Part shown: one piece after another, positions 8,017 to 15,964 of the stretch
Layout of the letters: each line of letters begins with the position of its first letter
How positions within the stretch are numbered: the first letter of the stretch is position 1
Assembly (NCBI GenBank): GCA_963777725.1
Contig: CAVZRR010000001.1
Span: 124,001-188,000 of the forward strand
Direction: 5' to 3'
Length of the DNA stretch: 64,000 nt
Source of the DNA: RPQJ01 sp963777725
Lineage (GTDB): Bacteria; Pseudomonadota; Gammaproteobacteria; Steroidobacterales; Steroidobacteraceae
Notes under the pieces: generated by a model
What the model saw: the letters and a program-made list of their open reading frames with translations, nothing else
What the model was told of the DNA's origin: nothing
The model's database searches: none
Made by a program: the position numbers and the translations under genes

Positions 8017-8534
8017 CGTTCGTCTCGATCATCGTCGCGGCCGACGAGCGTGGCGGCATCGGCGTCGACGGTCGGATGCCGTGGCACCTGCCGGCCGACT
8101 TGAAGCGCTTCAAGTCGCTGACGATGGGCAAGCCGATCGTGATGGGGCGCAAGACCTGGGATTCGATCGGCCGCCCGCTGCCGGGACGACGCAGCATCGT
8201 CGTGTCGCGCCAGCCGGGCCTCGTGCTCGACGGTGCCGAGATCGCCGGTACGGTCGCGGAGGCCGTGCGCATCGCAGGTGACGTGCCGGAGATCTGCGTG
8301 ATCGGAGGGGCCGAGATCTACCGGTTGTCGGTGCCGCTCGCGCAAGTCATCCACCTGACCCGGGTGCACGCGCTGGTCGACGCGGACACGTTCTTTCCAC
8401 CGCTCGACGCCGCCGAGTGGGAGGAAATCGCCCGCGAAGATCACCTGGCCGACGAGCGTCACGCCCACCCGTACAGTTTCATTACGCTGCAGCGTGCAGT
8501 CTGGGCGGGACGCGAGCGGGTGGCCAGCGGCTGA
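8013..8534 (+). CDS. folA: Dihydrofolate reductase
   Basis: A 173-residue enzyme reducing dihydrofolate to tetrahydrofolate with NADPH, completing the thymidylate cycle with ThyA. The start is GTG at 8013, overlapping the SET gene stop by four bases. Conserved features are IVAADERGGIGVDGRMPWHLPADL (quoted here in parts: GIGVDGRMPWHLP, with the substrate-binding Asp just after), MGRKTWDSIGRPLPGR for NADPH binding, and CVIGGAEIYRL. It is the last gene of the lgt series; the next gene is convergent, 16 bases away, with no obvious terminator. Confidence 0.97.
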   Translation: MTFVSIIVAADERGGIGVDGRMPWHLPADLKRFKSLTMGKPIVMGRKTWDSIGRPLPGRRSIVVSRQPGLVLDGAEIAGTVAEAVRIAGDVPEICVIGGAEIYRLSVPLAQVIHLTRVHALVDADTFFPPLDAAEWEEIAREDHLADERHAHPYSFITLQRAVWAGRERVASG

Positions 8535-8550
8535 ACCGCGCGCCCGCAGC

Positions 8551-9003
8551 TCAGATCCAGCGCCGGACTCGGTCGCAGTACTGCTCGAACTCCGCGCCGA
8601 ACAGCGCGCCGATCGCGCGTTCCTCGGCCGGGATCTGCAACCGATTCATCCAGAGGACGAAGCCGGGGATGCCGAGCAGCGCCACCGGATGCGCGAGCCA
8701 CGCACACCACGCGAGCAGCATCACGACGAAGCCAAGGTACATCGGATTTCGCGTGCGCGTGTAGATGCCGGTGACGACCAGCGCGGATGCGGCGTCCGGG
8801 CGCAACGGATTCGTCGTCGTCCGTGCGCGGCGGAAGGCGACGACACCGGCCAGGCTGATGGCGACGCCGAGCGCGAACAACCCGAGCGCAATCGCGCGCC
8901 GTCCGGGGAATTCCCAGCGCAGCGAAGGCAGCGCGCGTGCGACGACCCACATCGCGATGCCGAATGACACAGCCACGGCGAGCGGTGGGAATCGAGGCGT
9001 CAC
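8551..9003 (-). CDS. Membrane methyltransferase, isoprenylcysteine/PEMT-like family
   Basis: About 150 residues with four hydrophobic segments. The C-terminal half carries the signature of the integral-membrane methyltransferase family (ICMT/PEMT/NnrU-like), GIYTRTRNPMYLG, followed by EERAIGALFGAEFEQYCDRVRRWI (the latter quoted across its EE and RVRRW ends). Such enzymes use SAM to methylate small or lipid substrates, but the substrate here is unknown. A GTG at 9003 with GAGG five bases upstream follows the kynU stop by 7 bases and is preferred; a start at 9036 would overlap kynU. It appears to be the third gene of the formamidase-kynU transcript. Confidence 0.82.
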   Translation of the reverse strand: MTPRFPPLAVAVSFGIAMWVVARALPSLRWEFPGRRAIALGLFALGVAISLAGVVAFRRARTTTNPLRPDAASALVVTGIYTRTRNPMYLGFVVMLLAWCAWLAHPVALLGIPGFVLWMNRLQIPAEERAIGALFGAEFEQYCDRVRRWI

Positions 9004-9010
9004 GCCGACC

Positions 9011-10279
9011 TCACCTGAGCTCGGATTGCAGCGCATCGACGAAGGTCCAGGCGTCGTCGAAGCTGTTGTAGAACGGCACGGGCGCTGCGCGGATCACGCC
9101 GGGCTCGCGCCAGTCCGGGAGGATCCCGCGCGTCCGCAGGCCGTCGAAGATCGCGCGGGCCCGGTTGCGATCGACCTCGAGCCGCAACGACAACGCCGCG
9201 CCGCGGGCTGCCGGATCCCCGGGTGTCAGGATGGTCACCTTGCCGCCGAGCCGCGCGCGGACCAGCGCCTCGAGGTAGCCGGTCAGCGTGACGGACTTTT
9301 GCCGCAATGCCGTGAATCCCACGGTGTCGAAATGCTCCAGCGACGCTGCCAGCGGCGCGATCGCGAGCACGGGCGGAGTGCTGAGCTGCCAGCCGCTCGC
9401 ACCCGGGCTCGGCCGGAAGTCTGGCCCCATTGCGAACCGCGTGGCCTGATCGTGGCCCCACCAGCCCGCCAGGCGGGGCAGATCCCCGCGGCTCGCGTGG
9501 CGCTCGTGCACGAATGCCCCGCCCACGGCACCCGGACCGCCGTTGAGATACTTGTAATGGCACCACGTGGCGAAATCAGCGCCGGAGTCGTGTAGGCGCA
9601 GCGGCACGTTGCCGACTGCGTGCGCCAGGTCCCAGCCAACCGTGCAACCCGCCCGTCGGCCCACGGCCGTGATCGTGCCGATGTCGAGCGCCTGTCCCGT
9701 CAGGTACTGGACGCCCGGGAGCAGTACCGTCGCAATCCGCGGCCCGTCACGCTCGATCGCGGCCACGACGTCATCGGTGCGCAAGCAGCTCTCGCCGTCA
9801 CGCGGCGCGAGCTCGATCAGGTCCCGTGCGGGATCGAGGCCGTGGAAACGCACCTGGGACTCCGCGGCATAGCGGTCCGAAGGAAAGGCGTGCCGCTCGA
9901 TCAGCAGCGCCGTGCGCTCGCCAGCCGGCCGGTAGAAGCTCACGAGCAGCAGGTGCAGGTTCACCGTGAGCGTATTCATCACTGCGACTTCCTGCGGATT
10001 CGCGCCGACGAGCCGGGCCAGTGCGGGCGCGAGGCGCTCCGGATAGGTCAGCCACGGTCGGCGGGCGGCAAAGTGGCCTTCCACGCCGAGGCTGCGCCAG
10101 TCGCGCATGATCTCCTCGACGTAATCCGCGGCGAGCGTAGGTTGCGCGCCGAGCGAGTGGCCACACAGGTAGACGAGCTCGCGACCGTCGGCCGAGTGCG
10201 GCACCACGAAGCGATCCCGCCAGGTCCGCAGCGGATCTGCCGCGTCGAGTGCGTGCGCGTGCTCCCGGTCCAGTCTCAT
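9011..10279 (-). CDS. kynU: Kynureninase
   Basis: A 422-residue PLP-dependent enzyme that cleaves kynurenine to anthranilate and alanine (or 3-hydroxykynurenine to 3-hydroxyanthranilate). The internal-aldimine lysine is in HYKYLNGGPG (Lys about 243), and VGWDLAHAVGN holds the PLP-binding Asp. YLCGHSLGAQP near the N-terminus and STPPVLAIAPL are also typical. The ATG overlaps the stop of the upstream hydrolase gene by four bases, so the two are coupled. No tryptophan dioxygenase or kynurenine monooxygenase is in the window, so the source of kynurenine must be elsewhere. Confidence 0.95.
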   Translation of the reverse strand: MRLDREHAHALDAADPLRTWRDRFVVPHSADGRELVYLCGHSLGAQPTLAADYVEEIMRDWRSLGVEGHFAARRPWLTYPERLAPALARLVGANPQEVAVMNTLTVNLHLLLVSFYRPAGERTALLIERHAFPSDRYAAESQVRFHGLDPARDLIELAPRDGESCLRTDDVVAAIERDGPRIATVLLPGVQYLTGQALDIGTITAVGRRAGCTVGWDLAHAVGNVPLRLHDSGADFATWCHYKYLNGGPGAVGGAFVHERHASRGDLPRLAGWWGHDQATRFAMGPDFRPSPGASGWQLSTPPVLAIAPLAASLEHFDTVGFTALRQKSVTLTGYLEALVRARLGGKVTILTPGDPAARGAALSLRLEVDRNRARAIFDGLRTRGILPDWREPGVIRAAPVPFYNSFDDAWTFVDALQSELR

Positions 10280-11106
10280 GCGGCAATCTCCTCGATCGGG
10301 TAGAGCACCGGCCTGCTCGGCGCGGCATCGGCACCGAAGGCCGGCACGTGCAGGTCGAGCAGGTAGAGCCCGTCTGGCACCGCAGGCGGCACGTAGGCCA
10401 GCTCGGTGACGAGCGCGCGGCTACGCGCCGCAAGCCGCGGATCGCGCTCGCCGAACGGCAATCCCCAGTAGATCCGGTGCGCAGCCAGCGCGCCGCCGTC
10501 TATGGCGCGATCGAGGCTCGGCAGATCGACGACCAGCGACGCAACGCCGCGTTCGACGATCCATTCCATCGCGTCCGGCAGGAAGTAGGGCGCCGGACAC
10601 GCTCCCGCATAGACGCGCTGCAATTTCGACGGGTCGTTGGGCAACGTCCGAATCACCAGGTTCACCCAGGGGTCGGCGAGCCACGGGGCCGCGGCCGCCG
10701 CCAGCAGTTCGCGCGTAATGACCGGATCCGATGGTGAGGCCTGTGCGGCATCAGCATCCGACGTTGGCCCGCGAGCGACGGGTCGAACCGAGAGCAGGAC
10801 CGCGAGCGACGGCGCCACCGGTGTCAGCGCAGCGATGTGTTCGCCACCGATCGTGACGTGGGCCGCGCATTCGGTGTGCGTGCCGTGGCAGTGCGGCGCG
10901 AGCGAATAGATGCCGCAGTTGCAACTGGCGCCGAGGCGAACGTCACCGGTGAATTCACCGGCTCGCAGCGGCGCCGCGCGTGCGGGGTCGGCCGCAAAGA
11001 AGCTCGGCTGCGCTCCGTCGAACTGCAAGGGAATCGCAAGGTCCACGGGCGCCGCAAGATCTGCGCGCCAGCGCCGGCCATCGGTGGTGAACTCAATTTC
11101 GCGCAT
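10276..11106 (-). CDS. Cyclase-family metal hydrolase, probable kynurenine formamidase
   Basis: A 276-residue protein of the cyclase/KynB family (PF04199). The metal-binding signature is HCHGTHTECAAH at residues 72-83; canonical KynB enzymes carry HxGTHxDxPxH, so a metal-ligand Asp is replaced by Glu and the Pro is missing. Coupling to kynU makes N-formylkynurenine hydrolysis the obvious role. It belongs to a divergent branch, so I leave the gene symbol empty. The ATG at 11106 is divergent from the secreted-protein gene at 11205, with a 98-base gap that must hold both promoters. Confidence 0.8.
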   Translation of the reverse strand: MREIEFTTDGRRWRADLAAPVDLAIPLQFDGAQPSFFAADPARAAPLRAGEFTGDVRLGASCNCGIYSLAPHCHGTHTECAAHVTIGGEHIAALTPVAPSLAVLLSVRPVARGPTSDADAAQASPSDPVITRELLAAAAAPWLADPWVNLVIRTLPNDPSKLQRVYAGACPAPYFLPDAMEWIVERGVASLVVDLPSLDRAIDGGALAAHRIYWGLPFGERDPRLAARSRALVTELAYVPPAVPDGLYLLDLHVPAFGADAAPSRPVLYPIEEIAA

Positions 11107-11204
11107 CGCGAAGGCTCGAACGAACTGCGGGCTTCGCGCAGGAGATCGTGCCCGCGCGTGTGGCAGTATAGACGTGGGGCCCCGGTCCGGGGCAGGAGGC
11201 TGCC

Positions 11205-11843
11205 ATGAAACGCATGCTGGTGACGGCGTTCGTCGCGATGGTCGTACTGGGCTCGCCGCCTGTCGCGTTGTCGCAGGAGGCGGGGAGCGCCGAGAGCGGC
11301 CCGACCGTCGATGCGGTCTGGATGGAGCGCGAGATTCTCGTGACCTACATGGCCTTCACGAGCTTCTATTCGTGCCGCGGGCTGCGCGACAAGGTGACCT
11401 GGGTGCTCGGGGAGCTCGGCGCGCGTCCAGGTTTCAAGGTGACTACGCGCGGCTGTGTGGAGGTCACTGGGCCGGAGGTGATGCCGGCCGTCAGGATCGT
11501 GGCCGCCCTGCCGGTGGCGGCGACTCCTGAAGTGCTCGCCGAGCTCGCGAGTGGTGCCGCAAAGCGGGAACTCGCCGCGCGTGCCACCGGCCAGGCGGCG
11601 CCTCCCGAGACGGGGGGTACGGATCGGTTTCGCGCGGTTGCGCGGCGCGTGGAATTCACGAGCCGGCCGGGCGGACCGCTGGAGGACGGCGACTGCGAGT
11701 TGATGGAGCAACTGCGCGACCAGGTCATGGTGCCGCTCGGTGCAAAGATCATCGACAACGGCGTGCGCTGCGTGCCGCGGCAGGTGAGGCCCGGTGCGGT
11801 GCGCCTGACGGTCGAGGTGCTGCAACCTGTGCCAGTGCAATGA
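11205..11843 (+). CDS. Hypothetical secreted protein with four cysteines
   Basis: A 212-residue protein I do not recognise. It starts with a Sec signal peptide (MKRMLVTAFVAMVVLG, cleavage probably after VALS near residue 23). The mature part has four cysteines (FYSCRG, TRGCVE, DGDCEL, GVRCVP), likely two disulfides, consistent with the periplasm. An Ala-rich linker around residues 120-140 divides two halves. AGGAGG lies 5 bases before the ATG, with a GC hairpin (11179-11193) just upstream and a TATAGA -10 candidate at 11167. The stop overlaps the ATG of the SDR gene, so it heads a three-gene operon. Confidence 0.85.
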   Translation: MKRMLVTAFVAMVVLGSPPVALSQEAGSAESGPTVDAVWMEREILVTYMAFTSFYSCRGLRDKVTWVLGELGARPGFKVTTRGCVEVTGPEVMPAVRIVAALPVAATPEVLAELASGAAKRELAARATGQAAPPETGGTDRFRAVARRVEFTSRPGGPLEDGDCELMEQLRDQVMVPLGAKIIDNGVRCVPRQVRPGAVRLTVEVLQPVPVQ

Positions 11844-12613
11844 GTCGCGAGAAGTCCATCTTCATCACCGGCGCGGGCGCCGGGATCGGCGCCGAGACCG
11901 CGAGGCTGTTCGCGCGCAACGGCTGGTTCGTCGGCGCTGCCGACGTCGATGCCGCAGCACTGGCCGCGCTCGCGAGCGAACTCGGCCCGGAACGCGTCAG
12001 CGCTCACGTGGCCGACGTCCGGGACGCCGCGGCCATCGAGCGGGCGATCGGTGAGTTCATGAGTCGCACCGGCCAGCGGCTGGATGCCGTGTTCGCCAAT
12101 GCCGGGGTGCTCTTCATGGGGCCTCACGAGACGATCTCGCCCGCGCAGAAGCAGCTGCTGGTGGACGTCAACGTCAGCGGCGTCGTGCACACGATCGACG
12201 CTGCGTTCCCGTTCCTGCAACGCACGCCGGGCGCACACGTCGTCGCAATGAGTTCCACGTCGGCGGAGTACGGCGCGCCGCAGCACGCCGTCTACAGCGC
12301 GACCAAGTTCTTCGTGCGCGGCCTCACCGAAGCACTCAACATCGAATACCGGGCGCACGGGATCCAGGTGTCCGCCATCTACGTCGCCTACGTGCAGACC
12401 GGCATGGTCTTCGGCGCCCGCGTCAAGCCCGCTTCGATCGCGCGGCTTGGCGTGAAGATCACGCCCGAACGCGTCGCTCGGGCCGTCTGGCGCGCGGTGC
12501 ACGGCAATCGCGTCCACTGGCGCGTGGGCCTCGACGCGAGGCTCATCAACTGGTCGGTCCGGCTGTTCGGCGCGCGAGTCGCGCCGATCTTTGCCTGGCT
12601 CATGCGGGATTGA
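11840..12613 (+). CDS. Short-chain dehydrogenase/reductase
   Basis: A 257-residue classical SDR. The dinucleotide-binding TGAGAGIG is at residues 10-17, NAGVLF follows the third strand, and the catalytic Ser is in MSSTSAEYG with Tyr152 and Lys156 in YSATK. An Asp in GAADVDAAAL suggests NAD(H) preference. The substrate is unknown. The C-terminal ~40 residues (KITPERVARAVWRAVHGNR and a hydrophobic end) resemble SDRs of the YqjQ/DltE-like group. It sits between two secreted-protein genes, overlapping the upstream stop by four bases, which hints at a role linked to an exported product, but this is speculative. Confidence 0.92.
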   Translation: MSREKSIFITGAGAGIGAETARLFARNGWFVGAADVDAAALAALASELGPERVSAHVADVRDAAAIERAIGEFMSRTGQRLDAVFANAGVLFMGPHETISPAQKQLLVDVNVSGVVHTIDAAFPFLQRTPGAHVVAMSSTSAEYGAPQHAVYSATKFFVRGLTEALNIEYRAHGIQVSAIYVAYVQTGMVFGARVKPASIARLGVKITPERVARAVWRAVHGNRVHWRVGLDARLINWSVRLFGARVAPIFAWLMRD

Positions 12614-12639
12614 CGACATTGGTTTCGCGAGGTCCACGT

Positions 12640-13431
12640 ATGTCGCGCGTCTCGATGCTGGTCGTCCTTTGGCTGGTTTCCGCCACGGCGGCGGCGCAGC
12701 AGGACATCGCGCCCGCGCACATGAAGTGCACCGGCAACGAACCCTCCTGGAGCATCGACGTCGGTCCCAGCAATGCGTTGCTGGATCGGCTGGCGCAACC
12801 CCGCGAGCGGGCGGTCTATCGCGGCCAGTTGCAGCGGTTCATGTACCTGGAGCCCGAATGGCTGGTCTGGCGGGGGCAATCGATCCGGCAATCGACCCAC
12901 ATGCTGACGATCGTGGCACGGCGGGAAGCCTGCCAGGACACGATGGACGATGGGCCGCCCGCCGACTACCGGGCGATCATCTCGTTCGCCGACGGCACCG
13001 CGACGACCGGCTGTTGCCGGGCGCGCTTCGCCTACGATGTGAACGAGGCGCCGCTGGCCGAGCCTGCAAAGAAGGCACCCGACGACTGGTCGCGGTTGCT
13101 GCCCGACCTCGCGACGGGAATCGTCGCCTGCATCAACGACGGCGGCGTCCCGGTGGCCAGCGTTGCGCATGCCGCGCCGCTGGAGACTGGTCGCGCCAGC
13201 ATCCTGCTGCGTTCGACCGACGGATCGCTGCAGACGTGCACCGTCGATCTCGCGACGCGCAAGATCGAGTCGATTCAGTCGTTGGCGGGCACGCCGCCGG
13301 CGGGCACCGACCGGCCGCGCCTGCTCCCGGCGCGCGAGCAGCCGCCGCTGGTGACCTGCGGCCGGCTCGAGCGGGCACTCGACGAGCGTGGCCAGCTCAC
13401 AGGGTACCTGCACTACGAACCCTGCGATTGA
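12640..13431 (+). CDS. Secreted COG3650-like protein
   Basis: About 263 residues starting at an ATG (12640) with GAGG 8 bases upstream; a TTG at 12610 overlapping the SDR stop is a weaker alternative. A signal peptide (residues 1 to ~20, VSATAAAQ) precedes CTGNEPSWSIDV at residue 30. This motif matches the G-N-E-P-F/W signature of COG3650-type envelope proteins, which bind nothing known. Several cysteines (six or more) suggest disulfides. Its stop is only three bases from the convergent apaH stop. Function unknown; the operon with an SDR and another secreted protein is the only clue. Confidence 0.82.
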   Translation: MSRVSMLVVLWLVSATAAAQQDIAPAHMKCTGNEPSWSIDVGPSNALLDRLAQPRERAVYRGQLQRFMYLEPEWLVWRGQSIRQSTHMLTIVARREACQDTMDDGPPADYRAIISFADGTATTGCCRARFAYDVNEAPLAEPAKKAPDDWSRLLPDLATGIVACINDGGVPVASVAHAAPLETGRASILLRSTDGSLQTCTVDLATRKIESIQSLAGTPPAGTDRPRLLPAREQPPLVTCGRLERALDERGQLTGYLHYEPCD

Positions 13432-13434
13432 GGC

Positions 13435-14262
13435 TCAGAACTGCGCGGGCTGCGTGCTCGCGACGGTGACGGGTGCGGATCGCAGGTCGAGACGCTGGGC
13501 CGTGAGCGGACCGCCCCAGACGCATCCCGTGTCGAGCGCGAGCACGCCGTCCTCGTCGAGATAGCCGAGCGCGGACCAGTGCCCGCAGACGATGCGTGCG
13601 CCTGTCGACCGCCGCCGCGGCGCGCGGAACCACGGGATCACGCCGGGCGGTGCCGCCGCCAGCGGGCCCTTGAATTCCAGCAATAACCGTCCGTCCGCAT
13701 CGCAGACGCGCAGCCGCGTGAGCGCGTTCGTGATGAAGCGCAGGCGATCGTCGCCCTCGAGATCTTCCCGCCACAGGTCGGGCTGGTTGCCGTACATGGC
13801 CGCGAACAGGCGCCCGCTGTGGTCGCTGCGCAGGGCCGCCTCGAGCTCGGCGGCACAGCGGCGCGCAGTCGCAATGTCCCACTGCGGCGGCAGCCCTGCG
13901 TGGATCATCGTGATGCCCAGCCTGGCGTCGTGGTGCAGCATCGGACGGGACTGCAGCCAGTCGAGCAGGCGCTCGCGGTCGGGCGCGTCGAGGATCGGCT
14001 GCAGCGTCCGGTCCGGCCCGCGCATCCCGGCGTGTCCGCGCGCGATCGCGAGCAGATGCAGGTCGTGATTGCCGAGCACGACGGTCGCGGCCTCGCCGAG
14101 CTCCATCACCAGCCGCAGCACGTCGAGCGAGCGGGGGCCGCGATTGACGAGATCGCCGACGAACCAGACACGGTCGCGGTTCGCATCGAAGCCGAGCCCG
14201 GCGAGCAGGCGTTCGAGTTCGGTGCAGCAACCCTGGACGTCGCCGACGGCGTAGATCGCCAT
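13435..14262 (-). CDS. apaH: Bis(5'-nucleosyl)-tetraphosphatase, symmetrical
   Basis: A 275-residue metallophosphatase that hydrolyses Ap4A to two ADP and in E. coli also removes Np4 caps from RNA. The metal-site motifs are GDVQGC near residue 7, GDLVNRGP near residue 35, and GNHD near residue 64; a conserved MIHAG and CGHWS follow. It is the last gene of the lptD-surA-pdxA-rsmA-(usp)-apaG-apaH series, 6 bases after apaG. Its end is convergent with the COG3650-like gene. Confidence 0.97.
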   Translation of the reverse strand: MAIYAVGDVQGCCTELERLLAGLGFDANRDRVWFVGDLVNRGPRSLDVLRLVMELGEAATVVLGNHDLHLLAIARGHAGMRGPDRTLQPILDAPDRERLLDWLQSRPMLHHDARLGITMIHAGLPPQWDIATARRCAAELEAALRSDHSGRLFAAMYGNQPDLWREDLEGDDRLRFITNALTRLRVCDADGRLLLEFKGPLAAAPPGVIPWFRAPRRRSTGARIVCGHWSALGYLDEDGVLALDTGCVWGGPLTAQRLDLRSAPVTVASTQPAQF

Positions 14263-14268
14263 CGGTGC

Positions 14269-14649
14269 TCAGTGGAGCAGGCCGGGAATCGCGAGCCTGA
14301 AGGGCGCGATCGGCGCGTCGAAGTGCTCGCCGTCGTCGGCCTCCATGCGGTATTTGCCCTGCATGGCGCCCACCGGAGTTTCGAGGATCGCGCCGCTGGA
14401 GTAGCGAAAGCCCTCGCCCGGCTGGAGGTGCGGTTGCTCGCCCACCACGCCGTCACCGACGACTTCCTGCACCTTGCCGTTCGCGTCGGTGATGATCCAG
14501 TGCCGCGAGAGCAGGCGGGCCGGCACCGTCCCCTCGTTGCGGATCGTGATGGTGTAGGCAAACACGTACCGGCCGTCGCTGGGGTTCGACTGGTCCTCGA
14601 CGAAGTTGGTCACCACGTCGACGCTGATGCGGTAGGGCTGGCTGTTCAT
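14269..14649 (-). CDS. apaG: ApaG protein
   Basis: A 126-residue protein with a fibronectin type III-like beta-sandwich. The conserved GDGVVGEQPHLQPGEGFRYSS region (quoted as GVVGEQPHLQPG) and SRHWIITDANG are clear ApaG features. It co-occurs with apaH in most proteobacteria and has been linked to divalent cation or nucleotide binding, but its activity is undefined. Length matches E. coli ApaG (125). It is 19 bases downstream of the usp stop. Confidence 0.96.
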   Translation of the reverse strand: MNSQPYRISVDVVTNFVEDQSNPSDGRYVFAYTITIRNEGTVPARLLSRHWIITDANGKVQEVVGDGVVGEQPHLQPGEGFRYSSGAILETPVGAMQGKYRMEADDGEHFDAPIAPFRLAIPGLLH

Positions 14650-14668
14650 GCGTTGGCCGGAAGCCGCG

Positions 14669-15106
14669 TCATTCCCGGTTCAGGCGCACGGCCAGCACGT
14701 CGCAGGGCGCGGCGTGCAACACCGTGTCCTCGGTGAAATTGAACAGGATCGACACGCCGTGGCGTTCGCGGCTGCCGATCACGATCAGGTCGATCGCGCG
14801 GGTCTGCGCGATGCGCACGACCTCGGCCTTGATGTTGCCCGTCTGCACCAGGCGCTCGCAATGGTCGAGGCCGAGCTTCGCGGACAATTCGGCGATGCGC
14901 AGCCTGGCCCGCTCGACGAGCTCGCCTTCGATCTGCACGGCGGGCAGCAGCGCCTCGCCCATCGGCTCGACCGGCACGTACTCGACCACGTGCAGCAGCG
15001 TGAGCTCCGCGCCGAAAGCCGCCGCGAGGGACTTGGCGCGCAGAGCGAGCGTCTCGCTGTCGTCCGTCAGGTCGAGGCACAGCAGGATCTTGTTGTAGTC
15101 GCGCAT
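14669..15106 (-). CDS. Universal stress protein, UspA-like
   Basis: A 145-residue single-domain protein. MRDYNKILLCLDLTDDSE at the N-terminus and LLHVVEYVP are typical of Usp folds. The ATP-binding pattern Gly-x2-Gly-x9-Gly-Ser/Thr is only partly kept: GSRERHG is present, but FTEDT replaces the last Gly-Ser/Thr, so it is closer to the non-ATP-binding UspA class. It separates rsmA from apaG, normally neighbours. It has its own TATAAT at 15146-15151 and a GGAGG ribosome site, so it is probably an independent transcription unit and also feeds apaG-apaH. Confidence 0.92.
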   Translation of the reverse strand: MRDYNKILLCLDLTDDSETLALRAKSLAAAFGAELTLLHVVEYVPVEPMGEALLPAVQIEGELVERARLRIAELSAKLGLDHCERLVQTGNIKAEVVRIAQTRAIDLIVIGSRERHGVSILFNFTEDTVLHAAPCDVLAVRLNRE

Positions 15107-15145
15107 TGCGTCCCTCCAGCGGGCAGGCGTCCGGGCTCCGCCGTG

Positions 15146-15151
15146 ATTATA
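15146..15151 (-). promoter_or_regulatory. Candidate -10 element for the usp gene
   Basis: On the minus strand this reads TATAAT, a perfect sigma-70 -10, 39 bases before the usp ATG at 15106 in the 81-base gap after rsmA. No good -35 is visible at the right distance. The transcript would carry a GGAGG Shine-Dalgarno. Confidence 0.45.
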
Positions 15152-15187
15152 GGTCGCCCGGCACCGGCGCGGCGAATGAGCGGGGAT

Positions 15188-15964
15188 TCACGTCGCGAGC
15201 TCGGCCGCCAGCGCGGCGAATTGCGCCGGCCACAGCGTTTCCGCGCGTGCCGCCGGGTCGACGCCCGCCGCAGCGATCTGCGCTGGTTCCAGCAGGCCCG
15301 CCAGCGAGTTGCGCAAGGTCTTGCGCCGTTGCTCGAAGGCGGCCGAGACGACGCGCGCGTAACCTGCCGGGTCCGGCATTGCGAACGGTGGGTCCCGGTG
15401 CGGTCGCAGCGCGAAGAACGTCGAGATGACCTTCGGCGCGGGCGAGAACGCGCCCGTGCCGATGTCGAACAACGGCTCGACGCGCACCCACGGCGCCAAC
15501 ATCACGGTGAGCCGCCCGTAGACCTTGTTGCCCGGGCTTGCGGCCATCCGGGCCACGACTTCCTTCTGCAGCATGAAGTGCATGTCGTCGATCGCGTCGA
15601 GCTGGCCGATGAAATGGAACAACAGCGGCGTCGAGATGTTGTACGGCAGGTTGCCCACGAGCCGGAGCCGTGGGCCATCGCCTCGCAGTGCGCGGAAATC
15701 GAATTCGAGCGCGTCGCGCAGGTGCACCCGCAGCGTGCCACGATCGCGACAACGCTGCTCCAGCACCGGGACCACGTCCCGGTCGATCTCGATCACGTCG
15801 ATTGCGCCGGCCGCGGCGAGCAGCGGGACGGTCACCGCGCCGCGTCCGGGGCCGATCTCCACGAGACGGTCTCCCGGCGCGGGCGCGACTGCGCGCACGA
15901 TGCGGTCGATCGTCCCTGGATCGTGCAGGAAGTGCTGCCCGAAGCGCTTCTTCGCGCGACTCAC
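15188..15964 (-). CDS. rsmA: 16S rRNA dimethyladenosine transferase
   Basis: A 258-residue SAM methyltransferase (KsgA) that dimethylates two adjacent adenosines in the 3' terminal hairpin of 16S rRNA late in 30S assembly. The start KKRFGQHFLHD, the SAM motif VEIGPGRGAVT, the acidic VIEIDRD and the catalytic NLPYNIS are all present. The ATG overlaps the pdxA stop by four bases, so it is coupled to pdxA, as in many Gammaproteobacteria. The usual apaG neighbour is displaced by the usp gene. Confidence 0.97.
   Translation of the reverse strand: MSRAKKRFGQHFLHDPGTIDRIVRAVAPAPGDRLVEIGPGRGAVTVPLLAAAGAIDVIEIDRDVVPVLEQRCRDRGTLRVHLRDALEFDFRALRGDGPRLRLVGNLPYNISTPLLFHFIGQLDAIDDMHFMLQKEVVARMAASPGNKVYGRLTVMLAPWVRVEPLFDIGTGAFSPAPKVISTFFALRPHRDPPFAMPDPAGYARVVSAAFEQRRKTLRNSLAGLLEPAQIAAAGVDPAARAETLWPAQFAALAAELAT

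Noticed and set aside
12610..12639. TTG start overlapping the SDR stop for the COG3650-like gene
   Set aside because: The ATG at 12640 has a proper Shine-Dalgarno and yields a good signal peptide, while the TTG start puts ten extra residues before it.
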